Made by a program: the position numbers and the translations under genes. A model generated the notes under the pieces. It had not been told where the DNA came from, ran no database searches, and saw nothing but the letters and a program-made list of their open reading frames with translations. Shown in pieces: positions 27,762-37,113 of a stretch of DNA of 64,000 bases; the first letter of the stretch is position 1, and every line of letters starts with the position of its first letter. The stretch is from Alkalinema sp. FACHB-956 (GTDB taxonomy: Bacteria; Cyanobacteriota; Cyanobacteriia; Leptolyngbyales; Leptolyngbyaceae): assembly GCF_014697025.1 (NCBI RefSeq), contig NZ_JACJRC010000001.1, forward strand, positions 124,001 through 188,000, written 5' to 3'.

Positions 27762-27882
27762 GCTCCCCCTAGCTCCCCTAATCTCTTTCGGAGAGGCTTT
27801 GCCAACACCAGGGGGGAACCGAATTCAAAGTCCCCTTTTGTTCTAGCGCAGCAGCGCGTAGCGCGGGGATTTAGGGAGATCA
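27762..27882. repeat. Cyanobacterial CCCCT-type inverted-repeat element (MITE-like)
   Basis: The sequence between the GT2 and ABC exporter genes starts CCCCCTAGCTCCCCTAATCT and ends GGGGATTTAGGGAGATC, imperfect inverted arms, with an AAAGTCCCCTTTT segment inside. It resembles the element at 60411-60514 and similar intergenic palindromes common in cyanobacteria. It accounts for the misleading upstream extension of the exporter reading frame. Confidence 0.6.
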
Positions 27883-27941
27883 CAAATGGGGGCAAGCAAC
27901 GACTGACTGAGTATGTATTCCCATTTACCCTGATGTTTCCT

Positions 27942-29762
27942 ATGAACCGCGATCGTAAAAGCATTCGCGCCGCCCTCCCCGGACTCCAACGCATCCTGCA
28001 ACGCTTTGGCCCCCAAATCAAGGCTCAACGGGGATTACTGGCCATTGCCTTTCTCTCACTAATGGCAGAAATCGGGTTGCACTTGCTCGAACCTTGGACA
28101 TTAAAGTTCATCTTTGACTATGTGCTGCTCGATCGCTCCGGCGGCAAAATCCTCCCCAGTTTCCTCCAAGGCTTCTCGCCACTGACATTAATCTCAGGCT
28201 TGACTGCGATGATGTTAGTCGTGATTACGCTGCGGGCGATCGCGGCCTACCTGAGTGTTGCCAGCATGGCTCAAGCCGCCATCAATATCCTGACCCAAAT
28301 TCGGGCACAGCTTTATAGTCATATTCAAATGCTGTCGCTCTCTTTCCACCATCGCAATCGCAGTGGGGATTTGCTCGCCAGGGTGACCTCTGACATTGAT
28401 CGCCTACGCGACACCACCGTAATGGCTTTTATGCCGCTCCTAGCGCATAGTTTAACGCTGCTGGGGATGATGTTTGTGATGTTTTGGATGCATTGGGAAT
28501 TGGCCTTAATGGCAATTTCCGTAGTGCCCTTATTCCTGTTCTTAACGGCAAGATTGAGTCACAAGATTCGCAAAGAAGTGAAGCAACAGCGGCAATGGGA
28601 AGGGGCCATGAGTGCCACCGCTGCCGAATCGATCGGGTCAATCAAATTAGTCCAAGCCCTATCACTCGAATCTATTTTAGAAAACACATTCCTAGAGCAT
28701 AACCATTTCAGCCTCAGTGCCAATATTCGATCGCAAAAATTAGCAGCGGCTTTAGAGAGATCGGTGGAGCTGATGGTCGGTGCAGCAACAGCGTTTGTAC
28801 TTTGGCGCGGGGTGCAATTGGTTTTAGGAAATGTGCTGACTCCTGGAGATTTGCTGGTTTTCGTGAACTATATGCGGATTGCTTTCAAGCCAATGCGCCA
28901 ATTGGCTAAATACACGGGGCAAATTGCCAAGGCAACCGCTTCTGGCGAACGCATTCTGGAAGTTCTCGATACCCAACCGGAAATTCAAGACAGCCGAGGC
29001 GCGATCGGGGCTCCCCAGTTCCAAGGAGAGGTGCGATTCCAAAATGTTAGCTTTGCCTATGCCAATCAATCCGATACGCTCCAAGGGATTAGTTTGGTGG
29101 TTAAACCGGGGCAACAAATTGCACTGGTGGGCACTTCCGGCGGTGGTAAATCCACGCTGATTAGCTTACTGCTGCGATTGTACGACCCAACCACAGGGCA
29201 AATCCTAATTGACGGCCACGATTTACGGGAATATAAACTGCAATCATTACGCCAGCAAATGAGCATTGTCATGCAAGATAGTTTATTATTCGCGGCATCA
29301 GTGCGGGAAAACATTGCCTATGGTGCGCCTGGAGTTGCAGAGGAAGACATAATTCGTGCTGCGAAATTAGCCAATGCCCATGAGTTCATTCTGCGCCTAC
29401 CGGAAGGCTACGATACCGTGCTGGGTGAGCGAGGGGCGACGTTATCGGGGGGACAGCGGCAGCGCATCGCGATCGCCCGTGCTGCGGTTCGACCTGCCCC
29501 GATTTTGATCCTGGATGAACCCACGACCGGGCTAGATCAAGAAAACGAACATCAGGTAACGCTGGCTCTAGAGCGCTTGATGCGCGGACGCACGACCTTT
29601 TGGGTGTCCCACAATCTCAAAGCGATTCAACAGGCTGATCAAATTCTCTATATCGAGCAGGGCGAAATCGTTGAGCAGGGCACCCATCAATCCTTGATGA
29701 ACCTAGGTGGGCGCTATGCGGCGATGGTGGCATTGCAAAATGCGTTACCCGCGATCGTGTAA
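27942..29762 (+). CDS. MsbA-type ABC exporter (fused membrane and ATPase half-transporter)
   Basis: The protein is about 606 residues from ATG 27942; ATG 27933 is also possible. A longer frame upstream runs through the intergenic repeat and the end of the GT2 gene and is not credible. Six transmembrane helices (about 25-310) are followed by an ATPase with Walker A GTSGGGKSTL, signature LSGGQRQRIAIARA, Walker B ILILDEPTTGLD and switch His WVSHNLKAI. Homodimers of this type flip lipid-linked glycans or lipids across the inner membrane. Within this cluster it is the likely exporter of the assembled glycolipid. Confidence 0.93.
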   Translation: MNRDRKSIRAALPGLQRILQRFGPQIKAQRGLLAIAFLSLMAEIGLHLLEPWTLKFIFDYVLLDRSGGKILPSFLQGFSPLTLISGLTAMMLVVITLRAIAAYLSVASMAQAAINILTQIRAQLYSHIQMLSLSFHHRNRSGDLLARVTSDIDRLRDTTVMAFMPLLAHSLTLLGMMFVMFWMHWELALMAISVVPLFLFLTARLSHKIRKEVKQQRQWEGAMSATAAESIGSIKLVQALSLESILENTFLEHNHFSLSANIRSQKLAAALERSVELMVGAATAFVLWRGVQLVLGNVLTPGDLLVFVNYMRIAFKPMRQLAKYTGQIAKATASGERILEVLDTQPEIQDSRGAIGAPQFQGEVRFQNVSFAYANQSDTLQGISLVVKPGQQIALVGTSGGGKSTLISLLLRLYDPTTGQILIDGHDLREYKLQSLRQQMSIVMQDSLLFAASVRENIAYGAPGVAEEDIIRAAKLANAHEFILRLPEGYDTVLGERGATLSGGQRQRIAIARAAVRPAPILILDEPTTGLDQENEHQVTLALERLMRGRTTFWVSHNLKAIQQADQILYIEQGEIVEQGTHQSLMNLGGRYAAMVALQNALPAIV

Positions 29763-29769
29763 GGAGTCC

Positions 29770-30702
29770 ATGATGACCACTCGCGTTATTCTCCTTCGCC
29801 ATGGCCGCAGTAATTACAACGAATTGGGGGTATTCCAAGGCAGTTGTGATGATTCTGTTTTAACTGAAACGGGTCTGGCCATGGCGGGAAAAACCGCAGC
29901 TTACCTGGCTCAGTTTCCCATTGATACCATTTACACCAGCTCCTTACAACGCGCCAAGCAAACAGCATATATTGTATCTTGGCAGCAGTCAGAAAAACTC
30001 CATCCCAGAGCGTCCGAGGACTTACAGGAAATCCATTTACCCGCTTGGCAAGGACTACGTTATCAGTTTGTCCGTGAGCAGCACAGTGATGCATATGCCA
30101 TCTGGAAAGAAACGCCCCAGGATTTTGCCATGCTTGATCCTTCTGGGAACCCTTTTTATCCAGTGCGAGAGCTATTTGAGCGATCGCTGAATTTTTGGCA
30201 AGCAACGATTCCTAATCACCCGAATCAAACGATCGTGGTTGTCAGTCATGGCGGTACGATTCAGGCATTGATTGCGACAGCATTAGGATTGCAAGCAGCC
30301 GTTTTTCATCGAATGCAGCAATCGAATTGTGGCCTTAGCGTCTTGAATTTTCCCACAGGACTTAATGGCCCAGCCCAACTCGAATCGCTCAATCTCACTC
30401 AGCATTTAGGCGAAACTTTACCTAAGCTGAAAGAAGGCAAACAAGGAACTCGTGAGCTACTTTGGGCAAGTGATGAAGGTCATCCCCCGATCGAGATAGC
30501 ACTTCCCGCACTCCCCGGCCTACAGACTCATCTCCAAACCTGCTCAACTGCAACCATTCGATCGTTGCTCCAAAGGACACTAGGTAATTCTTTCTATCAT
30601 GCTTCTTGCTGCATTCAATCAGGTACCTACTGTATTCTTCACCGTCCAAAATCCCTGAAACATAGCATTATTCAGGCCATTAATTGGTTACCTCAGATGT
30701 AA
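29770..30702 (+). CDS. Histidine phosphatase (phosphoglycerate mutase-like) family protein with C-terminal extension
   Basis: The protein is 310 residues from ATG 29770, with AAGGAG seven bases upstream. The catalytic motif LLRHGRSNYNELGVFQG has the phospho-accepting His, SSLQRAKQTA and VSHGGTIQALI supply the second His. A tail of about 90 residues beyond the usual domain (after LNLTQHLGETL) is unrecognised. The gene starts 7 bp after the exporter stop, so it is part of the operon. A role in dephosphorylating a sugar or lipid intermediate is plausible but unproven. Confidence 0.88.
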   Translation: MMTTRVILLRHGRSNYNELGVFQGSCDDSVLTETGLAMAGKTAAYLAQFPIDTIYTSSLQRAKQTAYIVSWQQSEKLHPRASEDLQEIHLPAWQGLRYQFVREQHSDAYAIWKETPQDFAMLDPSGNPFYPVRELFERSLNFWQATIPNHPNQTIVVVSHGGTIQALIATALGLQAAVFHRMQQSNCGLSVLNFPTGLNGPAQLESLNLTQHLGETLPKLKEGKQGTRELLWASDEGHPPIEIALPALPGLQTHLQTCSTATIRSLLQRTLGNSFYHASCCIQSGTYCILHRPKSLKHSIIQAINWLPQM

Positions 30703-30718
30703 TTGAAAGGAGTAAATC

Positions 30719-31780
30719 ATGACTCAATCACAGATGACCGACACAATTGCGATCGGCAAAATCCTGGTGACGGGGGCGGCGGGTTTTATTGGGTTCCATT
30801 TGACTAAGCGCTTACTCAACGATGGCTATCAAGTGTATGGCATTGATAATCTGAATGATTACTACGATGTCAACCTGAAGCAGGCTAGATTATTACAACT
30901 GCAAGGGCACGATCGCTTTGAATTCCAGCAAATGGACTTAAGCGATCGAACCGCAATGCTAACTTTATTTGAAACCCAGCAATTTGAGGCGGTTGTTAAT
31001 CTGGCGGCGCAAGCAGGTGTGCGCTATTCCTTGGAGAACCCTTGGGCTTATATCGATAGCAACGTCACAGGCTTTGTCAATCTCCTGGAAGGCTGCCGCA
31101 AACAACCCATTAAACACCTGGTTTTTGCTTCCTCGAGCTCCGTCTATGGTGCCAATATCAAAGTCCCCTTTGCTACTTCAGACACCGTGGATTATCCAGT
31201 TTCTCTATATGCAGCCACGAAAAAATCTAATGAATTAATGGCTCATACCTATAGCCACCTCTATGGCATTCCTACAACAGGTTTGCGATTCTTCACCGTC
31301 TATGGCGAATGGGGGCGACCGGATATGGCTTACTTCAAATTTGTCAAAGCAATCACAGAAGACAAATCGATCGATGTCTACAATTTTGGTGATATGTCTC
31401 GTGATTTTACATACATTGATGATATTATCGAAGGCGTAGTGCGTGTCCTGCAAAATCCGCCTAGCCAATTAGCGACAGATCTCAATACGAATGCCTGTTA
31501 TCGAATCTATAACATTGGTAATCATAATCCCGTTAAGCTTACCGATTTTATTAGTGCGATTGAAACAACCTTAGGACAGACTGCAAAGAAGCGTTTTTTG
31601 CCGATGCAACCAGGGGATGTGCCTTGTACCTATGCTGATGTTGATGATTTATTTCAGGATGTAGGTTTCAAGCCCACAACTGATATCCAAACTGGGATTC
31701 AAAAATTTGTTGATTGGTACTTGAACTACTACAATGCATCCTTTACTCTACCACCTTGTCAAACGATCGCTGTGGCCTAG
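30719..31780 (+). CDS. NAD-dependent epimerase, UDP-glucuronate 4-epimerase-like
   Basis: The protein has 353 residues. It is an extended short-chain dehydrogenase: GAAGFIGFHLTKRLL for NAD, IDNLNDYYDVNLKQARL (diagnostic of the UDP-glucuronate epimerase subgroup), catalytic SSSSVYG and YAATKKSNELMAH (YxxxK), then LRFFTVYGEWGRPDMA. The expected reaction interconverts UDP-glucuronate and UDP-galacturonate. With the UDP-glucose dehydrogenase at the cluster head it makes a two-step route from UDP-glucose. A GAAAGGAG ribosome site precedes it. Confidence 0.92.
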   Translation: MTQSQMTDTIAIGKILVTGAAGFIGFHLTKRLLNDGYQVYGIDNLNDYYDVNLKQARLLQLQGHDRFEFQQMDLSDRTAMLTLFETQQFEAVVNLAAQAGVRYSLENPWAYIDSNVTGFVNLLEGCRKQPIKHLVFASSSSVYGANIKVPFATSDTVDYPVSLYAATKKSNELMAHTYSHLYGIPTTGLRFFTVYGEWGRPDMAYFKFVKAITEDKSIDVYNFGDMSRDFTYIDDIIEGVVRVLQNPPSQLATDLNTNACYRIYNIGNHNPVKLTDFISAIETTLGQTAKKRFLPMQPGDVPCTYADVDDLFQDVGFKPTTDIQTGIQKFVDWYLNYYNASFTLPPCQTIAVA

Positions 31781-32294
31781 TCTACTCTTGCTATTTGGCC
31801 TCAGTTTAGCTGGTTATGCTGTGGAGCTATCGAGTGGAGTGACATTCTTTGACCGTCCGCCTGTGCTCGATCGTTCCCAAATTTCCAATCGTTCCGCTGA
31901 TGTTCCCAATGCCATTTACCAATTCACGATCGAGACACCTGGAAATGCTGGAGAAGGATTGCAAAAATTGGAATTTGAGCAAGTCGAAGGTGCCGAAACG
32001 ATTCGGTTTTTCCCTAATCGTGCAAAGGCATTCTTCGGGCGCAAAGACCGCTCCAAAGATACCATTCCAGTCCAATTGACTGAGGCAGATAATCGTTGGG
32101 TGCTCACCTTTGAAACGCCTGTTGAACCTGGAAAAACGGTAACCATTACCCTGCAAGCTAGACGTAACCCTAGCGTCGCAGGCACCTATTTTATTGGCGT
32201 AACTGCTTTTCCGGTGGGGGAACATCCCCAGAGACAATTTCTTGGTTTTGGCCGATTTCGGATTCAAGAAGGAAGAAGTAACGACGATCAATGA
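31734..32294 (+). CDS. DUF2808 exported protein
   Basis: The protein has 186 residues and overlaps the epimerase gene by 47 bp in another frame. A hydrophobic N-terminus (SLWPSLLLLFGLSLAGYAVE) acts as signal or anchor. The rest matches DUF2808 (GVTFFDRPPVLDRS, AIYQFTIETPGNAG, RFFPNRAKAFFGRKDR), an immunoglobulin-like cyanobacterial periplasmic domain of unknown function. Its stop overlaps the start of the porin gene (ATGA, 32291-32294), implying coupling and a joint envelope role. Confidence 0.88.
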   Translation: MHPLLYHLVKRSLWPSLLLLFGLSLAGYAVELSSGVTFFDRPPVLDRSQISNRSADVPNAIYQFTIETPGNAGEGLQKLEFEQVEGAETIRFFPNRAKAFFGRKDRSKDTIPVQLTEADNRWVLTFETPVEPGKTVTITLQARRNPSVAGTYFIGVTAFPVGEHPQRQFLGFGRFRIQEGRSNDDQ

Positions 32295-33886
32295 GCGGAA
32301 AACGCCAACACATTCACAGAATTCCTATAGTAGCGATCAGCTTGCTGTTGATGGAGAGTTTGCCTGCGATCGCGCAGCCGCACCAAACCCGCACTGAACA
32401 AATCATGGCGGAAACCTCCCTTGAACCAATCGATCACCCCGTCGAACCGTTTCTACTGGTTTCGCAACTGAGCGATGTGCGCTCCACGGACTGGGCTTAC
32501 CAAGCATTGCAATCTCTTGTCGAAAGACATGGCGTGATCGTTGGCTATCCGAATGGGACATTTCGGGGTAGTCGATCGATGCCTCGTTATGAATTTGCGG
32601 CGGGAATGAATGCGGCGTTCGATCGAATGAATGCCGATATGCAGGAGGAATTCGCCAAATATGCGACTCAAGAAGAACTCGAAGTCGTTCGCAAAATGCA
32701 GGAGGAATTTGCGCGGGAATTGGCAGCCGTTAAATCTGGACAATTCGGTTCGGACGAACGCTTAATCCAGACAATTGGCCGATCGTTTTCCCTCACTAGC
32801 AAACTCAACGGCGAAGCCATTTTCCAAACAAGTTTCGTTGGGGGTCAAAAACGGGCAGATGATAACGATCGGGGGCTCGATCGACAACTCACCCTTTCCC
32901 AGCGCAGCAAGCTGGAAATCACCACCAGCTTCACAGGCAAAGACTTACTCACCACTAGCCTCAAAGCCTCAAATCTCCCAAATCTTGCGCGGGCCAGCGG
33001 TACCGACATGATGCGTTTGGGTGTACAAGGTGATAGTAACAATCAATTAGAAGCGGATGAAATTAGTTATCGCTTCCGCATTGGTAAACCCATGACTGCT
33101 CGGTTGATTGCCGCCGGTGGTAGTCTGACCGATTTCGCCCAACCCCTGAATCCATTTTTAGATGATACGGGCGATGGGGCAATTTCTCGCTTTGCCCAGC
33201 GCAATCCAATTTTGCGTCAAGGTAATGGTGCGGGTGCGGGATTGAGCTATAAATTCAGCGATCAAGTTCGTTTAGGGATTGGGTATATTGGTGATGATTT
33301 AAATGATCCCAGGGTTGGATTCCGTAATGCGGGCTACGGCGCGATCGCTCAACTCACCGTTTCCCCCAGCGATAGCTTTGATATTGGCTTTGCCTACGTC
33401 CGTTCTTACAACACTCTCCGCACAGGCACAGGCAGCCGTCGCGCTAACGATCCCTTTGCAGGACGCAGCAATGCGATCGTCGGCAATTCCTTTGGGGTTC
33501 AAACCGCCCTCGCCATGAGTCCATCTGTGCATCTTTCCGGCTGGCTGGGCTGGACACAAGCCTATGCCAGTGATTTGAATAACGATCCAAAAGCGGACAT
33601 TTTCAATTGGGCAGTTACGCTGGCCTTTCCCGATGTTGGCGGCACAGGTAATTTATTGGGGTTTGCGATCGGTCAACCGCCAAAAGTTACGAGTAATGAG
33701 TTCTCCCATCGTGGGCAGGCAAATACCGATCGCGATACCTCGCTTCACTTTGAAGGCTTTTATCGTTGGCGGGTGAATGACAATTTGGCGTTGACTGCCG
33801 GTCTCTTGATCGTGACCAATCCTGAGCACGATCAAGGGAATTCGACTTTATATTCAGGCGTTTTGCGATCGACGTTCAGCTTCTAG
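32291..33886 (+). CDS. SLH-domain OprB-type outer-membrane porin
   Basis: The protein has 531 residues. A signal peptide (about 1-28) is followed by an SLH domain (about 58-115; LSDVRSTDWAYQALQSLVER, VGYPNGTFRGSR, MPRYEFAAGMNAAFDRM) that binds pyruvylated or amidated peptidoglycan-linked polymer. A short coiled coil (about 118-150) and an OprB-type beta-barrel from about 160 ending in phenylalanine (RSTFSF) follow. This is the standard cyanobacterial porin used for inorganic ions and iron. It is the last gene of the co-directional run. Confidence 0.94.
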   Translation: MSGKRQHIHRIPIVAISLLLMESLPAIAQPHQTRTEQIMAETSLEPIDHPVEPFLLVSQLSDVRSTDWAYQALQSLVERHGVIVGYPNGTFRGSRSMPRYEFAAGMNAAFDRMNADMQEEFAKYATQEELEVVRKMQEEFARELAAVKSGQFGSDERLIQTIGRSFSLTSKLNGEAIFQTSFVGGQKRADDNDRGLDRQLTLSQRSKLEITTSFTGKDLLTTSLKASNLPNLARASGTDMMRLGVQGDSNNQLEADEISYRFRIGKPMTARLIAAGGSLTDFAQPLNPFLDDTGDGAISRFAQRNPILRQGNGAGAGLSYKFSDQVRLGIGYIGDDLNDPRVGFRNAGYGAIAQLTVSPSDSFDIGFAYVRSYNTLRTGTGSRRANDPFAGRSNAIVGNSFGVQTALAMSPSVHLSGWLGWTQAYASDLNNDPKADIFNWAVTLAFPDVGGTGNLLGFAIGQPPKVTSNEFSHRGQANTDRDTSLHFEGFYRWRVNDNLALTAGLLIVTNPEHDQGNSTLYSGVLRSTFSF

Positions 33887-33908
33887 TTTGTATCCATGTT
33901 TAATCTCA

Positions 33909-34748
33909 CTAATGTCTGTACCGACTACGGCAAGGAACGTTCACCACGCGGCGGGGTAGGGTTTTGGAAATGGACGTATAGCGATCGACGATATCGACAT
34001 TGACTGTAAATTCACCGGATTCTAGGACGACGTTACCTCGCTTGATCTGGTAAGTCATCAGATTTTGGCCTTTCAAGACGGCTAAATGTTTGCTGTGGTG
34101 GTCATCGCCGGGAGATAGGTTGAAGCTTTCGGAACGGGATCCGGCATCGTATTCCCGATCGGTGTAAGGGGCGGGGCTACTGCCGATCGTTTGGTTACGA
34201 ATCACCACCCGCAGGCCGGAGGCCGGGGGAGTGCTGGGGGAAATAAAGAAGGCTCTTAGGCGGGGGGTGTTTTGGCGATAGGGGGCAACATTTTGGGAAG
34301 ACACCAGGACGGGTGGCCCATAGCTAGATTCATTGGAATAGCCTGACCAGAAGGGATCGTTCCAAGCGGAATCGTCGTGGTGATCGTAGTAATAATTGTC
34401 GCTCTTGTAACGGCGATCGCGGTCATGGCGATCGCGGTCATGGCGATCGCGACGATAGTTTTTATGATCTCGATTCCGAGGGCAATATTCTCTGCGGTAC
34501 TCGACACCTGTTTGTCGATAGATGGTTTCGTGGTTGACCCAGCTTTGGTACAGGGTGGCTTGGTTGAGTTGGGTGGATTGTTCAACTCGTAAGCCCACTG
34601 TGGAAGAAGTCTGGGGGATCCGATCGCTAGTGAAGTCTGTGGCGATTGCGGGGTGAGACTGCAACGTCAGGGGAAGCAGAACACTGAGCAGCGCCAGTGG
34701 AGAGAGGACTGGGCGGGGGAACTTGAGGGAGTGGGTTACAAGTTTCAT
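33909..34748 (-). CDS. Exported hypothetical protein with Arg/Asp/His-rich repeat
   Basis: The protein has 279 residues. A signal peptide ends near residue 36 (SHPAIATDF). A central low-complexity segment (about 100-135, RHDRD repeated, then YYYDHHDD) is encoded by a 15-bp tandem repeat that contains HIP1 octamers (34412-34450). The C-terminal 110 residues look like a beta-sandwich (LRVVIRNQTIGSSPAPYTDR, VLKGQNLMTYQIKRG, GEFTVNVDIVDRYTSI). Family is not recognised. It is convergent with the porin gene, 23 bp apart. Confidence 0.65.
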   Translation of the reverse strand: MKLVTHSLKFPRPVLSPLALLSVLLPLTLQSHPAIATDFTSDRIPQTSSTVGLRVEQSTQLNQATLYQSWVNHETIYRQTGVEYRREYCPRNRDHKNYRRDRHDRDRHDRDRRYKSDNYYYDHHDDSAWNDPFWSGYSNESSYGPPVLVSSQNVAPYRQNTPRLRAFFISPSTPPASGLRVVIRNQTIGSSPAPYTDREYDAGSRSESFNLSPGDDHHSKHLAVLKGQNLMTYQIKRGNVVLESGEFTVNVDIVDRYTSISKTLPRRVVNVPCRSRYRH

Positions 34749-34972
34749 AGCAACTAGCGAGGGGTATCACGGTTGATAGGATGGTATAGCACTAACCTTG
34801 ACCAAAATATGCACCCAAAGAATTGTGACCTGCGTCTTGACCTATTTCTATTGTGAATTTTCGATCGTGAATTGTGTTGCAAACCGTGTTGTGAATCGCA
34901 TTTTGGGCAAGGCGATGGGATTGGCTGACAACCGGGTATGGCAGAGTGGAAGTTTGAGGTTAATTTCTGGGG

Positions 34973-35839
34973 TTAATTTCTGAGGTGTTTGAGGGTGGCG
35001 GCAGCCCGATCGCGGACTTCTGGGTTGGTGTCTTTGAGCAGGGAGGTGATCTGAGGGATGGCAGATTTGGCGGGTTTGCCTAACCACTCCAAGGTGTAGA
35101 GGGTATTGATGCGGATGCCGGGGTTGGCATGTTTTAGCAAGGGCAGGATTTTGGGTAGGGCGGGTTTGGCGGATTCCCCAAGGCTACCCAGAACTTGGGC
35201 AGAGCCAAGGCTAACGACGAGATCAGTATCTTGCAGGAGGGAGATGAGGTGGGGGAGGACGGACTGGAGGTCACGATCGCTGGTTTTGAGGATGAGGTGA
35301 ACTTGGCCGAGGGCATAGAGTCCGGTTATGCGTCGATCGCTATCTGGGTCTTGCAGCAAGGTCAGAATTTCTGGCAGCGCCAATTTGGCTGCGTTTCCCA
35401 TCGACCCTAAGGCGTCTGCGGTGCCCCGGCGAACGTCACGATCGGAGTCTTTCAACAAGGGTACTAACTGGGGCACTGTGGATTGGGCCATGGTTCCCAT
35501 TTGGCCGAGGATATAGACGGCAGAAAACCGAAGGTTGGGTGCAGAATCTGTGAGTAAGGGAATGAGATAGGGGATGGCGGGTTGACCGATCGCGGCTAAT
35601 TTTTCACTGACTTCGGTCAGATCACTTTTCTGTTTTTTTAAGTCTTGAATTAATCGCTGAATTTTTTGGGTAATGTTTTGGGGACTTTTTTGGGTGGGAT
35701 GGACAGTGAGTTGTGGCTTGCTGGGGTGGGTGGATTGAGCGGTAACAGAGGCGGGATGGATGATGGGACTGCATCCGATCGCAAGCAGTAGATTAAATCC
35801 AAGGATTGAGAAGCGTTGTAGTTGAGTCTGTTTCAGCAT
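34973..35839 (-). CDS. Exported HEAT-repeat protein
   Basis: The protein has 288 residues. The N-terminal hydrophobic segment with Cys (GFNLLLAIGCSPII, Cys about residue 23) could be a lipoprotein signal with a weak lipobox or a plain signal peptide. From about 75 onward five to six HEAT/PBS-lyase-type repeats follow (AIPYLIPLLTDSAPNLRFSA, VRRGTADALGSMGNAAKLAL and so on). Such solenoids bind proteins. It is unrelated in position to the trypsin-NACHT-HEAT protein 2 kb away, although both carry HEAT repeats. Confidence 0.8.
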   Translation of the reverse strand: MLKQTQLQRFSILGFNLLLAIGCSPIIHPASVTAQSTHPSKPQLTVHPTQKSPQNITQKIQRLIQDLKKQKSDLTEVSEKLAAIGQPAIPYLIPLLTDSAPNLRFSAVYILGQMGTMAQSTVPQLVPLLKDSDRDVRRGTADALGSMGNAAKLALPEILTLLQDPDSDRRITGLYALGQVHLILKTSDRDLQSVLPHLISLLQDTDLVVSLGSAQVLGSLGESAKPALPKILPLLKHANPGIRINTLYTLEWLGKPAKSAIPQITSLLKDTNPEVRDRAAATLKHLRN

Positions 35840-36661
35840 GATTTGGCTTATTAGGAGTCCTACAGGTGTCTCTTTCGCTGGGTCTCTCCTGGGATCAGGA
35901 ACTTATGCACGGGATGATGTAGGAGAGTTGGGGAGTCGAGACTGAGGGGATGTTGATGCTATTTGAATTACTGAGAGAAATAGATAATTTAATAATATTG
36001 GGCAATGGGAATGCATGGTTTCTAGAGAGCACGATCGCAGGGCGGGTTGATAGCAAAATACACCGTCTAAATTTAGATTAATGCATACGATGAGTTGTTT
36101 TTCTAAGCCATTCATTGGATTCTATGCCAATGATAGTAGAATCTTTTTTGGATTAATCTGCTCTCACGATCGATGTTATTGAGAGGAATGCTGGTTTCAA
36201 CGAGGCTGGAATTGAAGGTTAGAAATTGAGTCTGAAAAGGGGCTGTGATCGAGTTTTTCCGTGGATGGGAAAAGATTTATATTTTTTTACTTTATACGGT
36301 TGACTTGGGAGGAGTTTATTCGTAGGCTGGTTTTTCATAGCGGTTGCCATGGACATCCTTCTTTAGCGAGATGGTTTGGTGTGAAGCATGGGGCCGCTGG
36401 GATCCTAAAAATTTAGGGCACTACCCTTTGTTGTTAGCGCAACTCCGGGTAGCTATTCCCCCTCGCTGAGTATGCAGCAAGGAGGCTTGTTGAGAATTTT
36501 AACATTCGATCGAGCCACTCTTGTTTGTGATGTCAAACGGGGTGGCTCTAAATTTTTGGGCTTCTTTAGACCCTCATCCCCGGCCCTTCTCCCACACGCA
36601 GGCGAAGGGAGCAAGATTGCAGTCGGGATGGGATTCACTACAAACAGGAGAAGCTCACATT
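35840..36661. other. Repeat-rich intergenic region
   Basis: This 820-bp stretch has no convincing gene. It holds a REP-like inverted repeat (GAGCCAC 36512-36518 with GTGGCTC 36542-36548, inner GTTTG/CAAAC). A cyanobacterial CCCTCATCCCCGGCCCTTCT-type repeat lies at about 36571-36613, and a palindrome CCTAAAAATTTAGG is near 36404. The mixture suggests an old accumulation site for small mobile repeats. Confidence 0.55.
36512..36548. repeat. REP-like nested inverted repeat
   Basis: Outer arms GAGCCAC/GTGGCTC and inner arms GTTTG/CAAAC enclose a short loop. It is non-coding, with no T-run in either direction, so a terminator role is less likely than a REP/MITE-type element. Confidence 0.5.
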
Positions 36662-36880
36662 ATGGCGAAAGGTTCTAGCGATCGGAGCGATCGTGCGGTT
36701 CAACCTGAGAAACAACGCTTGCAGATCCACTTAATCGGTCACAAAGAGTTTGTGCAGGACACAATTAATCAATTCCATGCCCATCGGATCGCAGACAGAA
36801 TTCACTGGAGTCAGCCGATGAAGATTGTCCATTCGGACGGGCAATACATCAGCATCCTCAGCAGAGAACGTCAGCGGTAA
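36662..36880 (+). CDS. Small hypothetical cyanobacterial protein
   Basis: The protein is 72 residues from ATG 36662 (MAKGSSDRSDRAVQPEKQRL). The core LQIHLIGHKEFVQDTINQFH resembles small cyanobacterial proteins of unknown function. It is charged and soluble. A short duplication (GCGGTAACACCTTA, about 36876-36903) covers its stop codon, and a hairpin terminator follows at 36911. Confidence 0.65.
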   Translation: MAKGSSDRSDRAVQPEKQRLQIHLIGHKEFVQDTINQFHAHRIADRIHWSQPMKIVHSDGQYISILSRERQR

Positions 36881-36910
36881 CACCTTAGCGGTAACACCTT
36901 GGTCACGGCC

Positions 36911-36950
36911 ATCTGACCAGTTATGGTTGCTCGTCTGTAGCTGGTCAGAT
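36911..36950 (+). terminator. Hairpin terminator
   Basis: ATCTGACCAG at 36911-36920 pairs perfectly with CTGGTCAGAT at 36941-36950, and TTTTAG follows. It is 30 bp past the stop of the small gene at 36662. Confidence 0.7.
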
Positions 36951-37009
36951 TTTAGAGCGACCCATCTTCGCCATTGTTTTACTCCCAGATTGATGTTTTA
37001 ATTCCAGAT

Positions 37010-37113
37010 TTACTCGATCGGGTAGGGCTGGAATTCGGCATCGCGACTGACAAAGGGTAAAGAATGGTTAATTGCTTGGGCAATGAGAAGCCTGTCAAAT
37101 TGTCTATATTTTT
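37010..37113 (-). pseudogene. C-terminal remnant of a PIN-domain (VapC-like) toxin gene
   Basis: Read on the minus strand this encodes FDRLLIAQAINHSLPFVSRD then AEFQPYPIE and a stop (37010-37012). The FDRLLIAQA motif and the following SxDxxF are the hallmark C-terminal part of VapC-type PIN ribonucleases, including two acidic residues. The N-terminal two-thirds is missing; the frame runs into the antitoxin remnant upstream. It is therefore a deleted toxin gene. Confidence 0.7.

Noticed and set aside
27687-27941. N-terminal extension of the ABC exporter
   Set aside because: It overlaps the end of the GT2 gene and translates the intergenic inverted-repeat element; exporter homology begins after ATG 27942.
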